A stretch of DNA of 64,000 nt, from assembly GCF_001648595.1 (NCBI RefSeq), contig NZ_LBAW01000019.1:1-64000 (forward strand), written 5' to 3'. The DNA is from Legionella bozemanae (GTDB taxonomy: Bacteria > Pseudomonadota > Gammaproteobacteria > Legionellales > Legionellaceae). The notes under the pieces were generated by a model. The model worked only from the letters and a program-made list of their open reading frames with translations, was not told the DNA's origin and did not search any database. Numbering within the stretch: position 1 is the first letter of the stretch; every line of letters starts with the position of its first letter. The position numbers and the translations under genes are program-made. This document shows, one piece after another, positions 17,121 to 26,210 of this stretch.

Positions 17121-20096
17121 TTATACAGAAAATTGCCTACTGGCTTCTTCAATTTGTTTAAGCATACGCTCTTCTTGGGCTCTCAGTTTCTCCAGTTCTA
17201 AACTTCCTTCTTTGTACGTAACTTGGATTTCTTTGATAGAGTCTTCCAGTTTTTCTATCTCATGATCTATTTGCTCAAGAGTGGAGCGTACTTCTTCCGT
17301 TGCAGCATTCAGGGTTGCTTTCTTAAGAGTTATTTTTACCCACATTAAATAAAGTGATGCATTTCGAGCATACTCAGATGGAAGTCTGGTTTCTGGGGCC
17401 TTATCTTTTCTTCCAGGGATAATTTCTAACTCTTTCGCAAGAGCTGTTATATCTCCTTCGAGCTCTTCTCTCCTAGACTCATATTGCTTTTCAGTTCTAT
17501 CTCTTGTTAACCGGTAAGTAGCCACGCTCTTCTCTTGATCTCTTAAAAGATTATCGAGAACGTCCAATTTTTTAACAAGTCCCTCAATTCTATCATGTAA
17601 CGGCACACATTGTTGAAACAAGGTAAATGCATCGAAACCTTTTAACTCAGTCTTCAGGAGACGAACAACAGCTGCTTCTTTCTTAGCTTGTTTCTCCCTG
17701 TTTTCCAAAACTTCTCTTGCTTTCACTGCCGAGTTTTTAACATCAATAACGTCATGTACAGTAAGAATTAGACCTTTGCCTTCATATCGTTGATCAATGT
17801 ATTGTTGAACACGCGCTTCAGTGTCTTTATTTCTTACGCAACGGCCTGTTGCCTGGGGTCCTGACAAGATTCCATTAATTACATTGATATCTGATTCAAT
17901 AACAGGCGAATTAGTATTGATAATTTGCACGTTCAAGATATCTCTAATACTCACCCCTGTTGCAATTACCTGATCCGCTACGATATGGGTTCTCAATCCT
18001 ACTTCGATTTGAGCAAGTTGCTCATCTTTTGTAGTTTGAGTCGTACTCATATCAATTGCACCAGAATAATTCTCAGTTGCTTGCAAAGCGACTAAATTAG
18101 GCTGCGGCGCCCCAGTTATCACTTCAGATATGGGTTCAGATCCTTTGATCTTGGTTACTATTGCTTCTGCTCTATCCAATATCAATTTGGTAATGGCTTC
18201 TCTTTGCGCCTCTGGCAAATTGGAAATAGGTACGCCTAACTTTTCTAAGGCTTCCTTAAGGTCTTCCCTGCTTTTTACTTCAGCCGTTTTAAGTTTGGTA
18301 GCATAGGGTTCAGGTAACACCTCCTTTTTATATTTCACAATATGCTGATCGTATTCAGTTAAATAGTTATCAAATTTGTGAGTTCTGTCTTTTTCCGCGA
18401 TATCTGGTTGCTTTTCATTGAAGACAAGAGCAAGAGCAAAGCTATTGATGGCTCTTTGAATATCTTTTTGTTGTTCTTTATCGATATCTTGCTTTAAATT
18501 TACTACCGGTAGTGCTACAGTTTTTCGGAATTCTACTTCATCTACGGCGCCAAACTTCCGAGCTAATTTCAATCGTGCGTCACATTCAGATTTTTGTCTA
18601 AGTTTTGCAACGTCACCTTGATATTTTTCAATAGTTTCTCTATCTCCATTGGCGATTTTTTGATAGATTTCAGCTAATTCCTCACGAGTTTCTTTATCGT
18701 CGGAAAAACTCATGTTACGTTGGCAACGGATGCGGTTCAATGCTAAAGCCTGATTAATGGCTCTTTCTTGTGCTACAGAGTCTTCAATTCCTGTTTCCGC
18801 TTTTATGATCTGTTTCTTTAATTCAAGAGGATCAACATAACCAATCATCCCTTCTTCGAGATAATAATCATCAAAGTAGTGAACCACGGCTTGGTCAACC
18901 AAATCTCCTTCTTCCAAATAAGCCAATTCAGGTTTAATTGGTCGAATAGTTCCGAGTTCAATTGCAGCACCCAGACTTAAGTCATCTAAAGGATCACCTT
19001 TAAAGAGCTCATATAATTCAGAAGTTGGAGTGGCTGTTAATGCCAGGACTGAATTACGTTCTTTTATTCCTTTCAAAATTTCTGCATCTTCTGGTTTAAA
19101 AGTATGTTTATGGCTTTCATCAATTAAGACCATAGAATCGTTTATTTCACTTGCAATAATCTTGAATAAGGGATGCTCAGCTTGTAAAATAACTTGATCA
19201 AAAGGCTCAGTACCTGCAATTACTTTGCGAAAATATACTTTGATTTTTTGTATATCTTCTTCCTCTATATCACTTAAATCCTTCTCCAAAGCGTCCCAAA
19301 GAACGTCCACTTTACCTTTAATAGAATCCAAAGTGAATATTCGTGGAGCTACTTTAACCCCATGGACCACTCCGGCGCTAAGCAGGTCGGTTGTTTCTTT
19401 TATTTGCTGCTTTACCAATGTTTCATCAGGAACAATCATGACTGTGCGCCCAACGGCTTGAGCAATACCGGCCATAACAATACTTTTACCGGAACCGGTA
19501 CCCATAACTGCGAGGCGTTGTTCTTGCCCTGCTTTTAAACTGTCATGAAATTTAGCTAAAATTTCATTTTGATATGCGTATGGAACAAACGATTTGGTAT
19601 CAACAGCTAACCCTTTATGAGTTACTGCACGAAGATCACCTTCTTTATCATAGGTGAGTTTCACAATAGCTGTATGGCCATGATCGAAGAATAATTTTCC
19701 TCTGCTCACTTCAGAATTTAACTTACTGGTAATATTTACCGTATAATTTTGCGTCGTATCTACAACAGAATCATATCCATCGAACACCAAGTCAATTGTA
19801 TAAACTGCGCCACCAATCGTAATAGCAGCTTCAAGATGTTGCTTTTCGTCATCTTTTTTGACCCATTTAGTGCTTTCTCCAGGATTACCTGCACTTTGTA
19901 AAATCGCTTTTACGACATTTCCAATCTTTGGATCTTTTTCCTTATTTTCTATAGCAATAATTTCTTGAGCTCGGCCTATTGTAACTACTGCTCCACTAGT
20001 TACCACCTCTTTTAATAAATGGACCGCAGCAACAGTATCTGTATAATTTTTAAGATCTTCAATCTGCTTGCGGACTATATCTTTACTAGCGCCCAT
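17121..20096 (-). CDS. SF2 helicase-like ATPase with C-terminal coiled coil, putative effector (copy A)
   Basis: A 991-residue protein. Residues 1-165 are an unrecognised alpha/beta domain. The SF2 core follows, with a Q-motif-like segment (YAYQNEILAKF, about 173), Walker A GTGSGKS (199-205), DESH (326-329), TATPT (354-358), a motif V-like ATGVSIRD and motif VI QATGRCVRN (near 745-752). Residues from about 780 on are coiled coil, ending EERMLKQIEEASRQFSV, an acidic C-terminus like many Dot/Icm signals. ATP-driven nucleic acid remodelling is predicted; substrate and host target are unknown. It has a PmrA-type promoter and a leader hairpin. It is a close tandem paralogue of 20525-23509. Confidence 0.85.
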   Translation of the reverse strand: MGASKDIVRKQIEDLKNYTDTVAAVHLLKEVVTSGAVVTIGRAQEIIAIENKEKDPKIGNVVKAILQSAGNPGESTKWVKKDDEKQHLEAAITIGGAVYTIDLVFDGYDSVVDTTQNYTVNITSKLNSEVSRGKLFFDHGHTAIVKLTYDKEGDLRAVTHKGLAVDTKSFVPYAYQNEILAKFHDSLKAGQEQRLAVMGTGSGKSIVMAGIAQAVGRTVMIVPDETLVKQQIKETTDLLSAGVVHGVKVAPRIFTLDSIKGKVDVLWDALEKDLSDIEEEDIQKIKVYFRKVIAGTEPFDQVILQAEHPLFKIIASEINDSMVLIDESHKHTFKPEDAEILKGIKERNSVLALTATPTSELYELFKGDPLDDLSLGAAIELGTIRPIKPELAYLEEGDLVDQAVVHYFDDYYLEEGMIGYVDPLELKKQIIKAETGIEDSVAQERAINQALALNRIRCQRNMSFSDDKETREELAEIYQKIANGDRETIEKYQGDVAKLRQKSECDARLKLARKFGAVDEVEFRKTVALPVVNLKQDIDKEQQKDIQRAINSFALALVFNEKQPDIAEKDRTHKFDNYLTEYDQHIVKYKKEVLPEPYATKLKTAEVKSREDLKEALEKLGVPISNLPEAQREAITKLILDRAEAIVTKIKGSEPISEVITGAPQPNLVALQATENYSGAIDMSTTQTTKDEQLAQIEVGLRTHIVADQVIATGVSIRDILNVQIINTNSPVIESDINVINGILSGPQATGRCVRNKDTEARVQQYIDQRYEGKGLILTVHDVIDVKNSAVKAREVLENREKQAKKEAAVVRLLKTELKGFDAFTLFQQCVPLHDRIEGLVKKLDVLDNLLRDQEKSVATYRLTRDRTEKQYESRREELEGDITALAKELEIIPGRKDKAPETRLPSEYARNASLYLMWVKITLKKATLNAATEEVRSTLEQIDHEIEKLEDSIKEIQVTYKEGSLELEKLRAQEERMLKQIEEASRQFSV

Positions 20097-20139
20097 CTTT
20101 AGTTTCCCCTCGAATATTTTTTAAACATTTGTTTTTAAG

Positions 20140-20188
20140 TTAGGTCATTGTGAGATTTATCTATATAGTTGGGTCACAATTTACCTAA
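20140..20188 (-). promoter_or_regulatory. 5' leader stem-loop of helicase A
   Basis: TTAGGTCATTGTGA (20140-20153) and TCACAATTTACCTAA (20174-20188) form two six-to-seven-pair helices with a small internal bulge around a 20-base loop. The stem should lie at the very 5' end of the mRNA, because the predicted -10 box ends only seven bases before it. Copy B has the same structure with a covarying closing pair. It could be an RNA stabiliser or switch, or a DNA operator. Confidence 0.6.
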
Positions 20189-20195
20189 TGCGGGA

Positions 20196-20228
20196 ATTAT
20201 ACAAAAAGAATATTAAGTGACTATTAAG
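20196..20228 (-). promoter_or_regulatory. PmrA-type promoter of helicase A
   Basis: On the minus strand CTTAATAGT (20228-20220), two bases and CTTAATATT (20217-20209) match the Legionella PmrA consensus cTTAATatT-N2-cTTAATatT at all but one position. Seven bases further on is TATAAT (20201-20196) as the -10 box. This places the gene under the PmrAB system, which controls many Dot/Icm effectors. Confidence 0.75.
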
Positions 20229-20274
20229 TGATTTTATTGAAAATTATTTGATCATATAAATAAAGTTTTTAGAG

Positions 20275-20385
20275 GATGATGAGGTGGTAAATGACCTGTC
20301 TTAAAAGCAATCAAATAATGATGACAAAACTTGAGAAAATCCGGAAAATGCTAATATTTTTGCGAAAAATATTTTTCTAACAATT
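20275..20385 (+). pseudogene. Wreck of a helical-repeat partner gene
   Basis: Bases 20275-20324 align with the beginning of the gene at 23838: GAGGTGGTAAATGACCTGTC matches GAGGCGGTAATGACATATC, and the reading MTCLKSNQI matches MTYLKINQI, with one inserted base. From about 20330, ACTTGAGAAAATCCGG and ATGCTAATATTTTTGCGAAA match bases 25786-25835 inside the gene at 24985 (LERNPENANIFAKN). About 700 bases between the two segments are missing and the frames disagree, so no product is expected. It shows that the duplicated helicase unit once had its own divergent partner gene. The rest of the gap to 20465 has nothing I recognise. Confidence 0.7.
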
Positions 20386-20464
20386 GAATTCGCGATATTA
20401 AAACTCGATATCACTTCGTAAGCTAAGAAGTTTGAATTGGTATTTGAGTTCGGAACCTGATCAT

Positions 20465-20494
20465 AAAAAAACCCTCCGCAGAGGCGGAGGGTTT
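20465..20494 (-). terminator. Rho-independent terminator of helicase gene B
   Basis: AAACCCTCCGC (20469-20479) pairs with GCGGAGGGTTT (20484-20494) around AGAG. The minus strand continues with TTTTTTATG. It is the duplicated counterpart of the terminator at 17067, with the same stem and a changed loop. Confidence 0.87.
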
Positions 20495-20524
20495 GATGAA
20501 GTACAAAGAATATTTAATCCATGA

Positions 20525-23509
20525 TTATACAGCAGTAAATTGCTTGCTGACTTCTTCCATTTGTTTAAGCATACGCTCTTCTTCCGCTCTCAGTTTCTCC
20601 AGTTCCAAACTTCCCTCTCTGAACGTAGCTTGGATTTCTTTGATAGCCTCTTCCAGTTTTTCTACTTCAGCTTCTATTTCCTTAATAGTCTGACGTACTT
20701 CTTTTGTTTCAGCTTCAAGTGTTGCTTTCTTAAGAGTTATTTTCACCCACACTAAATAAAGAGATGCATTTCGAGCATACTCAGGTGGAAGCGGGGTTGC
20801 TCCGTCTTTTCCTTTTCTTCCAGGTACAATGTATAACTCTTTTTCAAGAGCATCGATTTCTTCAACAAGAGATTTCTTCTTAGCCGAATGTAGCTCTTCA
20901 ACCTTAACCTGTTTTAGCTGTTGGGAAAGCAGGCTCTTCTCTTTGTCTTTTAATAGATTATCGAGTGTTTCCAATTTTTTAACGAGCCCCTCAATTTTTT
21001 CATGTAAAGGTACGCATCGTTGAAACAAGGTAAACGCTTCAAAACCTTTTAGCTCAGTCTTCAGAAGACGAAGAACAGCCGCTTCTTTCTTGGCTTGTTT
21101 TTCCCTGTTTTCCATAACTTCTCTTGTTTTTGCTGCTGAGTTTTTCGGATCAATGACCGCATCTACGGTAAGAATTAGACCTTTGCCTTCATATCGTTGA
21201 TCAATGTATTGTTGAACACGAGCTTCAGTATCTTTATTTCTTACGCAACGACCAGCTGCCTGGGGCCCTGAGAGGATTCCGTTAATCACATTGATATCTG
21301 ATTCAATAACAGGCGAATTAGTATTGATAATTTGCACGTTCAAGATATCTCTGATACTCACCCCTGTTGCAATCACCTGATCTGCTACGATATGGGTTCT
21401 CAAACCTATTTCGATTTGAGCAAGTTGCTCATCAATTGTAGATTGTGGCGTACTCATATCAATCGCACTAGAATAATTCGCAGTTGCTTGCAAAGCGACT
21501 AAATTAGGCTGCGGTGCTCCAGTTATCACTTCAGATATGGGTTCAGATCCTTTGACCTTAGTTACCATTGCTTCTGCTCTATCCAATATCAATTTGGTAA
21601 TGGCTTCCTTTTGTGCTGTAGGCAATTTGGAAATAGGTGCGCCTAACTTTTCTAGAGCTTCTTTTAGTGTTTCTCTGCTTTTTGTTTCACATGATTCAAG
21701 CTTGGTAAGAAATGGTTTAGGTATCTCATCATTTTTCGTTTTATATTTCGCAATATGCTGATCCCATTCTTTCAAATAGTCGTCAAGTTTGTGAGTTCTG
21801 TCCTTTTCCGCGATATCTGTATGCTTTTCATTGAAGACAAGAGCAAGAGCATAGCTATTGATTGCTCTTTGAATATCTTTTTGTTGTTCTGTAGCGATAT
21901 CTTGCTTTAGATTTACTACCGGTAGCGCTACAGTTTTTCGGAATTCTACTTCATCTACGGCGCCAAATTTCTGAGCCAATTTCAATCGTGCGTCACACTC
22001 AGATTTTTGTCTAAGTTTTGCAACTTCACCTTGATATTTTTCAATAGTTTCTCTATCTCCATTGGCGATTTTTTGATAGATTCCAGCTAATTCTTTACGA
22101 GTTTCTTTATCGTCAGAAAAACCCATATTACGTTGGCAACGGATGCGGTTCAATGCTAAAGCCTGATTAATGGCTCTTTCTTGTGCTACAGAGTCTTCAA
22201 TTCCTGTTTCCGCTTTTATGATCTGTTTCTTTAATTCAAGAGGATCAACATAACCAATCATCCCTTCTTCAAGATAATAATCATCAAAGTAGTGAACTAC
22301 GGCTTGGTCAATCAAATCACCTTCTTCCAAATAAGCCATTTCAGGTTTAATCGGTCGAATAGTTCCGAGTTCAATTGCAGCACCCAGACTTAAGTCATCT
22401 AAAGGATCACCTTTAAAGAGCTCATATAATTCAGAAGTTGGAGTGGCTGTTAATGCCAGGACTGAATTACGTTCTTTTATTCCTTTCAAAATTTCTGCAT
22501 CTTCTGGTTTAAAAGTATGTTTATGGCTTTCATCAATTAAGACCATAGAATCTTTTATTTCACTTGCAATAATCTTGAATAAGGGATGCTCAGCTTGTAA
22601 AACAATTTGATCAAAAGGCTCAGTACCTGCAATTACTTTGCGAAAATATACTTTGATTTTTTGTATATCTTCTTCCTCTATATCACTTAAATCCTTCTCC
22701 AAAGCCTCCCAAAGAACGTCAACTTTACCTTTAAGAGTATCCAAAGTGAAAACTCGTGGAACTGCTTTAACCCCATGGACCACTCCGGCACCAAGCAGGT
22801 CAGTTGTTTCTTTTGATTGTTGGTTTACCAATGTTTGATCAGGAACAATCATGACTGTGCGCCCAACGGCTTGAGCAATACCGGCCATAACAATACTTTT
22901 TCCGGAACCGGTACCCATAACTGCGAGTCGTTGTTCTTGTCCTGCTTTTAAACTGTCATGAAATTTAGCTAAAATTTCATTTTGATATGCGTATGGAACA
23001 AACGATTTGGTATCAACGGATAGTCCTTTTTTAGTTACCGCACGAAGATCACCATCTTTGTCATAGGTTAATTTAACAGTAGCTGTATGATCGTGATCGA
23101 AGAATAGTTTTCCTCTGCTCACTTCAGAATTTAACTTACTGGTAATATTTACCGTATAATTTTGTGTAGTACTTACAGTATGATCATTGCCTTCATAGAC
23201 CAAGTCAATTGTATAAACTGCGCCACCAATCGTAATAGCAGCTTCAAGATGTGGTTTTCCATCGCCTTTATCTTCCCATTTAGTGCTTTCCCCAGGCTTA
23301 CCTGCTTTTGCTAAAATCGCTTTTACGACATTTCCGATCTTAGGATCTTTTTTATTGTTTTCTATATCAATACTTTCCTTTGCTGTTCCTATTGTTACTA
23401 CCGCACCATTTGTTACCACTTCTTTTAACAAATGGACCGCAGCAACGGTATCTGTATAATCTTTTAGATCTTTAATTTGTTGTTCAACAACTTCTCGACT
23501 TGCGCCCAT
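20525..23509 (-). CDS. SF2 helicase-like ATPase with C-terminal coiled coil, putative effector (copy B)
   Basis: A 994-residue tandem paralogue of the protein at 17121-20096 with all helicase motifs kept: GTGSGKS, DESH, TATPT, ATGVSIRD and QAAGRCVRN. The helicase core is nearly identical between copies. The first 100 residues, the linker after residue 570 (KTKNDEIPKPFLTKLE) and the coiled coil (from about 780) have diverged. It ends EEERMLKQMEEVSKQFTAV, again an acidic C-terminal block. No signal peptide or membrane segment is seen. It has its own PmrA box, leader hairpin and terminator, and is divergent from the helical-repeat gene at 23838. Confidence 0.85.
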   Translation of the reverse strand: MGASREVVEQQIKDLKDYTDTVAAVHLLKEVVTNGAVVTIGTAKESIDIENNKKDPKIGNVVKAILAKAGKPGESTKWEDKGDGKPHLEAAITIGGAVYTIDLVYEGNDHTVSTTQNYTVNITSKLNSEVSRGKLFFDHDHTATVKLTYDKDGDLRAVTKKGLSVDTKSFVPYAYQNEILAKFHDSLKAGQEQRLAVMGTGSGKSIVMAGIAQAVGRTVMIVPDQTLVNQQSKETTDLLGAGVVHGVKAVPRVFTLDTLKGKVDVLWEALEKDLSDIEEEDIQKIKVYFRKVIAGTEPFDQIVLQAEHPLFKIIASEIKDSMVLIDESHKHTFKPEDAEILKGIKERNSVLALTATPTSELYELFKGDPLDDLSLGAAIELGTIRPIKPEMAYLEEGDLIDQAVVHYFDDYYLEEGMIGYVDPLELKKQIIKAETGIEDSVAQERAINQALALNRIRCQRNMGFSDDKETRKELAGIYQKIANGDRETIEKYQGEVAKLRQKSECDARLKLAQKFGAVDEVEFRKTVALPVVNLKQDIATEQQKDIQRAINSYALALVFNEKHTDIAEKDRTHKLDDYLKEWDQHIAKYKTKNDEIPKPFLTKLESCETKSRETLKEALEKLGAPISKLPTAQKEAITKLILDRAEAMVTKVKGSEPISEVITGAPQPNLVALQATANYSSAIDMSTPQSTIDEQLAQIEIGLRTHIVADQVIATGVSIRDILNVQIINTNSPVIESDINVINGILSGPQAAGRCVRNKDTEARVQQYIDQRYEGKGLILTVDAVIDPKNSAAKTREVMENREKQAKKEAAVLRLLKTELKGFEAFTLFQRCVPLHEKIEGLVKKLETLDNLLKDKEKSLLSQQLKQVKVEELHSAKKKSLVEEIDALEKELYIVPGRKGKDGATPLPPEYARNASLYLVWVKITLKKATLEAETKEVRQTIKEIEAEVEKLEEAIKEIQATFREGSLELEKLRAEEERMLKQMEEVSKQFTAV

Positions 23510-23554
23510 CTTAAATTTCCCCTTAAATATATTTTTTAGACATTAATTTTTAAG

Positions 23555-23603
23555 TTAGGTCATTGTGGGTCTTATTTTGATATGTAGGCCACAATTTACC
23601 TAA
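23555..23603 (-). promoter_or_regulatory. 5' leader stem-loop of helicase B
   Basis: TTAGGTCATTGTGG (23555-23568) and CCACAATTTACCTAA (23589-23603) repeat the copy A hairpin. The pair closing the loop has changed from A-T to G-C on both sides. The loop is again exactly 20 bases but of different sequence. The -10 box ends eight bases upstream of the stem. Confidence 0.6.
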
Positions 23604-23611
23604 TGGTTGCC

Positions 23612-23644
23612 ATTATATAAAATTAATCTTAAGTGACCATTAAG
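23612..23644 (-). promoter_or_regulatory. PmrA-type promoter of helicase B
   Basis: On the minus strand CTTAATGGT (23644-23636), CA and CTTAAGATT (23633-23625) form a tandem PmrA box, slightly weaker than that of copy A. TATAAT (23617-23612) follows at the same seven-base spacing. Bases 23645-23837 are AT-rich and must hold the divergent promoter of the next gene, though I see no clear box for it. Confidence 0.7.
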
Positions 23645-23837
23645 TGATTTCATTGAAAATAAAATGTTCATTATTGAGGGGTTAAAATAGAGAGGAAAGA
23701 GGATGTATTTTTATTATTTACTATATTTAAAATATATTTTCTTTGTTACTATCTTGAGCTCAATGACTTTTTTTTGGTGGTACACGCCAAATAATAAATA
23801 AAAATTCATTGATATTTATTTGAGATACAAAGAGAAA

Positions 23838-24920
23838 ATGGCACAGGACAGTGAGGCGGTAATGACATATCTTAAGATTAATCAAATAACTGCGGCAGAA
23901 GGTAAGACTATGACTCTCTTAAAAAAATTGGGTTTGGATCCTGATGAACGGATGTTGAAAACTCTTGAGGATAATCCTGAGTATGTTAATCGGCTTGCCT
24001 CCTTATTCAAGCGCTTAAAAACATGTAACATTAAGCTGAATGATACACTTCATAATATCATTGCCAGCAATGTTTCTTATGCAGGTAGTTTGAGCAATTT
24101 ATTAGATTTTATGCACAATGAAAAAATTGATGTAACTCTTTTTCCTCTAGAGCGTTTATTTGCTGGTGCACAATCAGATACAGCCCTAATACAGGGAATA
24201 CAGCTGCTCAAAACGCGTGCCTCCCTTGATTTAGCCACTTTAAATCTTTTGTTTGCCTATCCTGCGCACTCTTTATTGCTTGCTGATTTAATCATTAATT
24301 TTCAACAGCACGCTTATCCTACAGAGAAAATAGTCGAAAAGCTCCATAAGTTTTCTGCAAAAAATATGGATACGGCAATAAGAGTACTTAACCTTCTTTT
24401 AAATAAAAATCTCTATTACTTTGAATGTTTCGATGTTCTTTTAAAGCATCAGGAATATATCGATAAAATTTATGAGGGCACGGCAAAACTTACTGCAAAA
24501 AATAAACTCGCAGCAAGTTACTTCGGTGTCATTGAGAATAATCCACAGAATGCCAATGTCCTTGCTAATCTTATTTTGTTATTACATAAAGAGTCACTCA
24601 TTGATTATAGAAAAACAGAAGATTTATCAACGATAAGCAAATTGGGGATTGGAGCATTTCATTTCTTGTCTCATCTGCAGCAAGCAGGCATATTAAATTC
24701 TGAAAATTATAAAAAAGTCTGTCAAGATACTTCAATTCTCATGCAAAAGGAGGTCATTGAGTTGTTTAGTAATCTTCCTTTATTTGAAGAATTCGATAAA
24801 TCAGAATTAGCACAAATGCTTGGTTTAATTTCTGAACCGAGTTCTGAAACCAATTTAGATGAATTTATTGAAATAATTGAAAAGCATCAATTAATTAAAA
24901 ACCCAAGCTTGAAACAATGA
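23838..24920 (+). CDS. Helical-repeat protein, putative effector (copy 1)
   Basis: A 360-residue soluble all-helical protein with no recognised family. It consists of degenerate ~35-residue units such as LDPDERMLKTLEDNPEYVNR and IKLNDTLHNIIASNVSYAGS, followed by NPQNANVLANLILLLHKESL. I choose the ATG at 23838, preceded by AGAG, over a TTG at 23820, because the downstream paralogue also begins MA. The C-terminus is acidic to mixed (LDEFIEIIEKHQLIKNPS). It is paralogous to 24985-26205 and its repeats resemble those at 36266-38074. It is divergent from helicase B, which suggests a shared role. Confidence 0.7.
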   Translation: MAQDSEAVMTYLKINQITAAEGKTMTLLKKLGLDPDERMLKTLEDNPEYVNRLASLFKRLKTCNIKLNDTLHNIIASNVSYAGSLSNLLDFMHNEKIDVTLFPLERLFAGAQSDTALIQGIQLLKTRASLDLATLNLLFAYPAHSLLLADLIINFQQHAYPTEKIVEKLHKFSAKNMDTAIRVLNLLLNKNLYYFECFDVLLKHQEYIDKIYEGTAKLTAKNKLAASYFGVIENNPQNANVLANLILLLHKESLIDYRKTEDLSTISKLGIGAFHFLSHLQQAGILNSENYKKVCQDTSILMQKEVIELFSNLPLFEEFDKSELAQMLGLISEPSSETNLDEFIEIIEKHQLIKNPSLKQ

Positions 24921-24984
24921 AATTTGCTTTAAGATGGCCATTTGTGTTATATTTTAGTCCTTTGAGGGCAATTTAGGGACAGTT

Positions 24985-26205
24985 ATGGCTGGACATAATA
25001 ATACTGAAAACATAGAGACAACAAGCATGAGTACTCAAACGATTATCCAAAGTTTAAAGCCTGAAGTTGTCCGAGGATTAATGCAATCTTCTTCTTCTCC
25101 TGGAGCTGGCGGAGGAGATGATAAAGAAGAAAAAACAACAATCATAAGTAGTGTTTTTCTTAACCGTTTGAATAAATTAGGTCTAGGATTTGAGCGGCGA
25201 ATGATCAATCTCATTGCAGCACACCCGGAGAGTGGTAACCGTTTAATTTCCGTATTTAAGGCATTGAAAGAACTTAAAATTGAGCTGACTGATCATTTGG
25301 AACATGTTATTGGACAAAATATTGCCAATGTTGGAGGGGCAGTCAATTTATTGGGAGTGATGAAAGATTTAGATATCGAACCTAATTTTGTGCCAATGGA
25401 ACTTTTGTTTCAGGCTGCCAGGAGCGATTCAACTGTGGCGCAGTCCGCACGAGATCTACACGAGAGAGATTTGCTTGACAAATCGAGTTTTAATTTAATC
25501 CTTGCTTATCCTGAGGAATCACTCAATATTTCTCAATTCCTTATTGAGCTTCAGGATCATGCATACAATCCTGCATCTTTAGTAGATAAACTTCGCGCAA
25601 GTTTAATTTCACCTGCCCACATGAATACAATGCTTAATCTGCTTGATTTATTATTAACAAAAGACATTTATGATCTGGGTATCGTTGATATTCTTGTAAG
25701 ACAAGGAAAATTCATCGATAGAATTTATGAAGGTGCTAGAAAACTGTTAGCAGTGCCCGAATTGTTAAATAACTATTTTGTATTACTTGAGAGAAATCCC
25801 GAGAATGCTAATATTTTTGCCAAAAATCTTTTGTTATTACACAGTACATCACTTATTAATCACTGTTCATCAAAGGAAGATTTTTTAAAGGTAAGTCAAT
25901 TGGGTGTCGGGACATTTCATTTTATGAATTACTTGCAGCAAGCAGGCATGTTGAATGCTGCAAATTATCAAAAAATTTGTGAAAATAATAGCATTTTAGA
26001 AAGGCCAGACGTCGTTACAACATTAACTAATCTTCCTTTAATGACCAAATTTACGCATGAAGAATTAGTAAAAATGATGACGTTAGTGACTAAGCCAGCA
26101 ATTTTCGTTACCCTGAGAGATGCTAATGAATTCAATGAAGTCTTAGAGGAGCATCAATTTCGTATGGGTAAAGCTCCGGGGCCGCGTATGGGGCCAGGTC
26201 GTTAG
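24985..26205 (+). CDS. Helical-repeat protein, putative effector (copy 2)
   Basis: A 406-residue paralogue of the preceding gene. It has an extra low-complexity N-terminus (SSSSPGAGGGDDKEEKTT, near residues 36-53) and a short Gly/Pro/Met-rich tail (GKAPGPRMGPGR). The shared body aligns throughout, for example LGLGFERRMINLIAAHPESG with LGLDPDERMLKTLEDNPEYV, and NYLQQAGMLNAANYQKICEN with SHLQQAGILNSENYKKVCQD. Function is unknown. It lies 64 bases after its paralogue on the same strand and ends in a strong terminator, so the two are likely one transcript. Confidence 0.7.
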   Translation: MAGHNNTENIETTSMSTQTIIQSLKPEVVRGLMQSSSSPGAGGGDDKEEKTTIISSVFLNRLNKLGLGFERRMINLIAAHPESGNRLISVFKALKELKIELTDHLEHVIGQNIANVGGAVNLLGVMKDLDIEPNFVPMELLFQAARSDSTVAQSARDLHERDLLDKSSFNLILAYPEESLNISQFLIELQDHAYNPASLVDKLRASLISPAHMNTMLNLLDLLLTKDIYDLGIVDILVRQGKFIDRIYEGARKLLAVPELLNNYFVLLERNPENANIFAKNLLLLHSTSLINHCSSKEDFLKVSQLGVGTFHFMNYLQQAGMLNAANYQKICENNSILERPDVVTTLTNLPLMTKFTHEELVKMMTLVTKPAIFVTLRDANEFNEVLEEHQFRMGKAPGPRMGPGR

Positions 26206-26210
26206 TCAGT

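Noticed and set aside
17121-23509. Restriction or phage-defence helicase
   Set aside because: The SF2 core could fit a defence ATPase, but there is no nuclease, methylase or specificity partner nearby, and the PmrA boxes and acidic C-termini point to an effector; not excluded by experiment.
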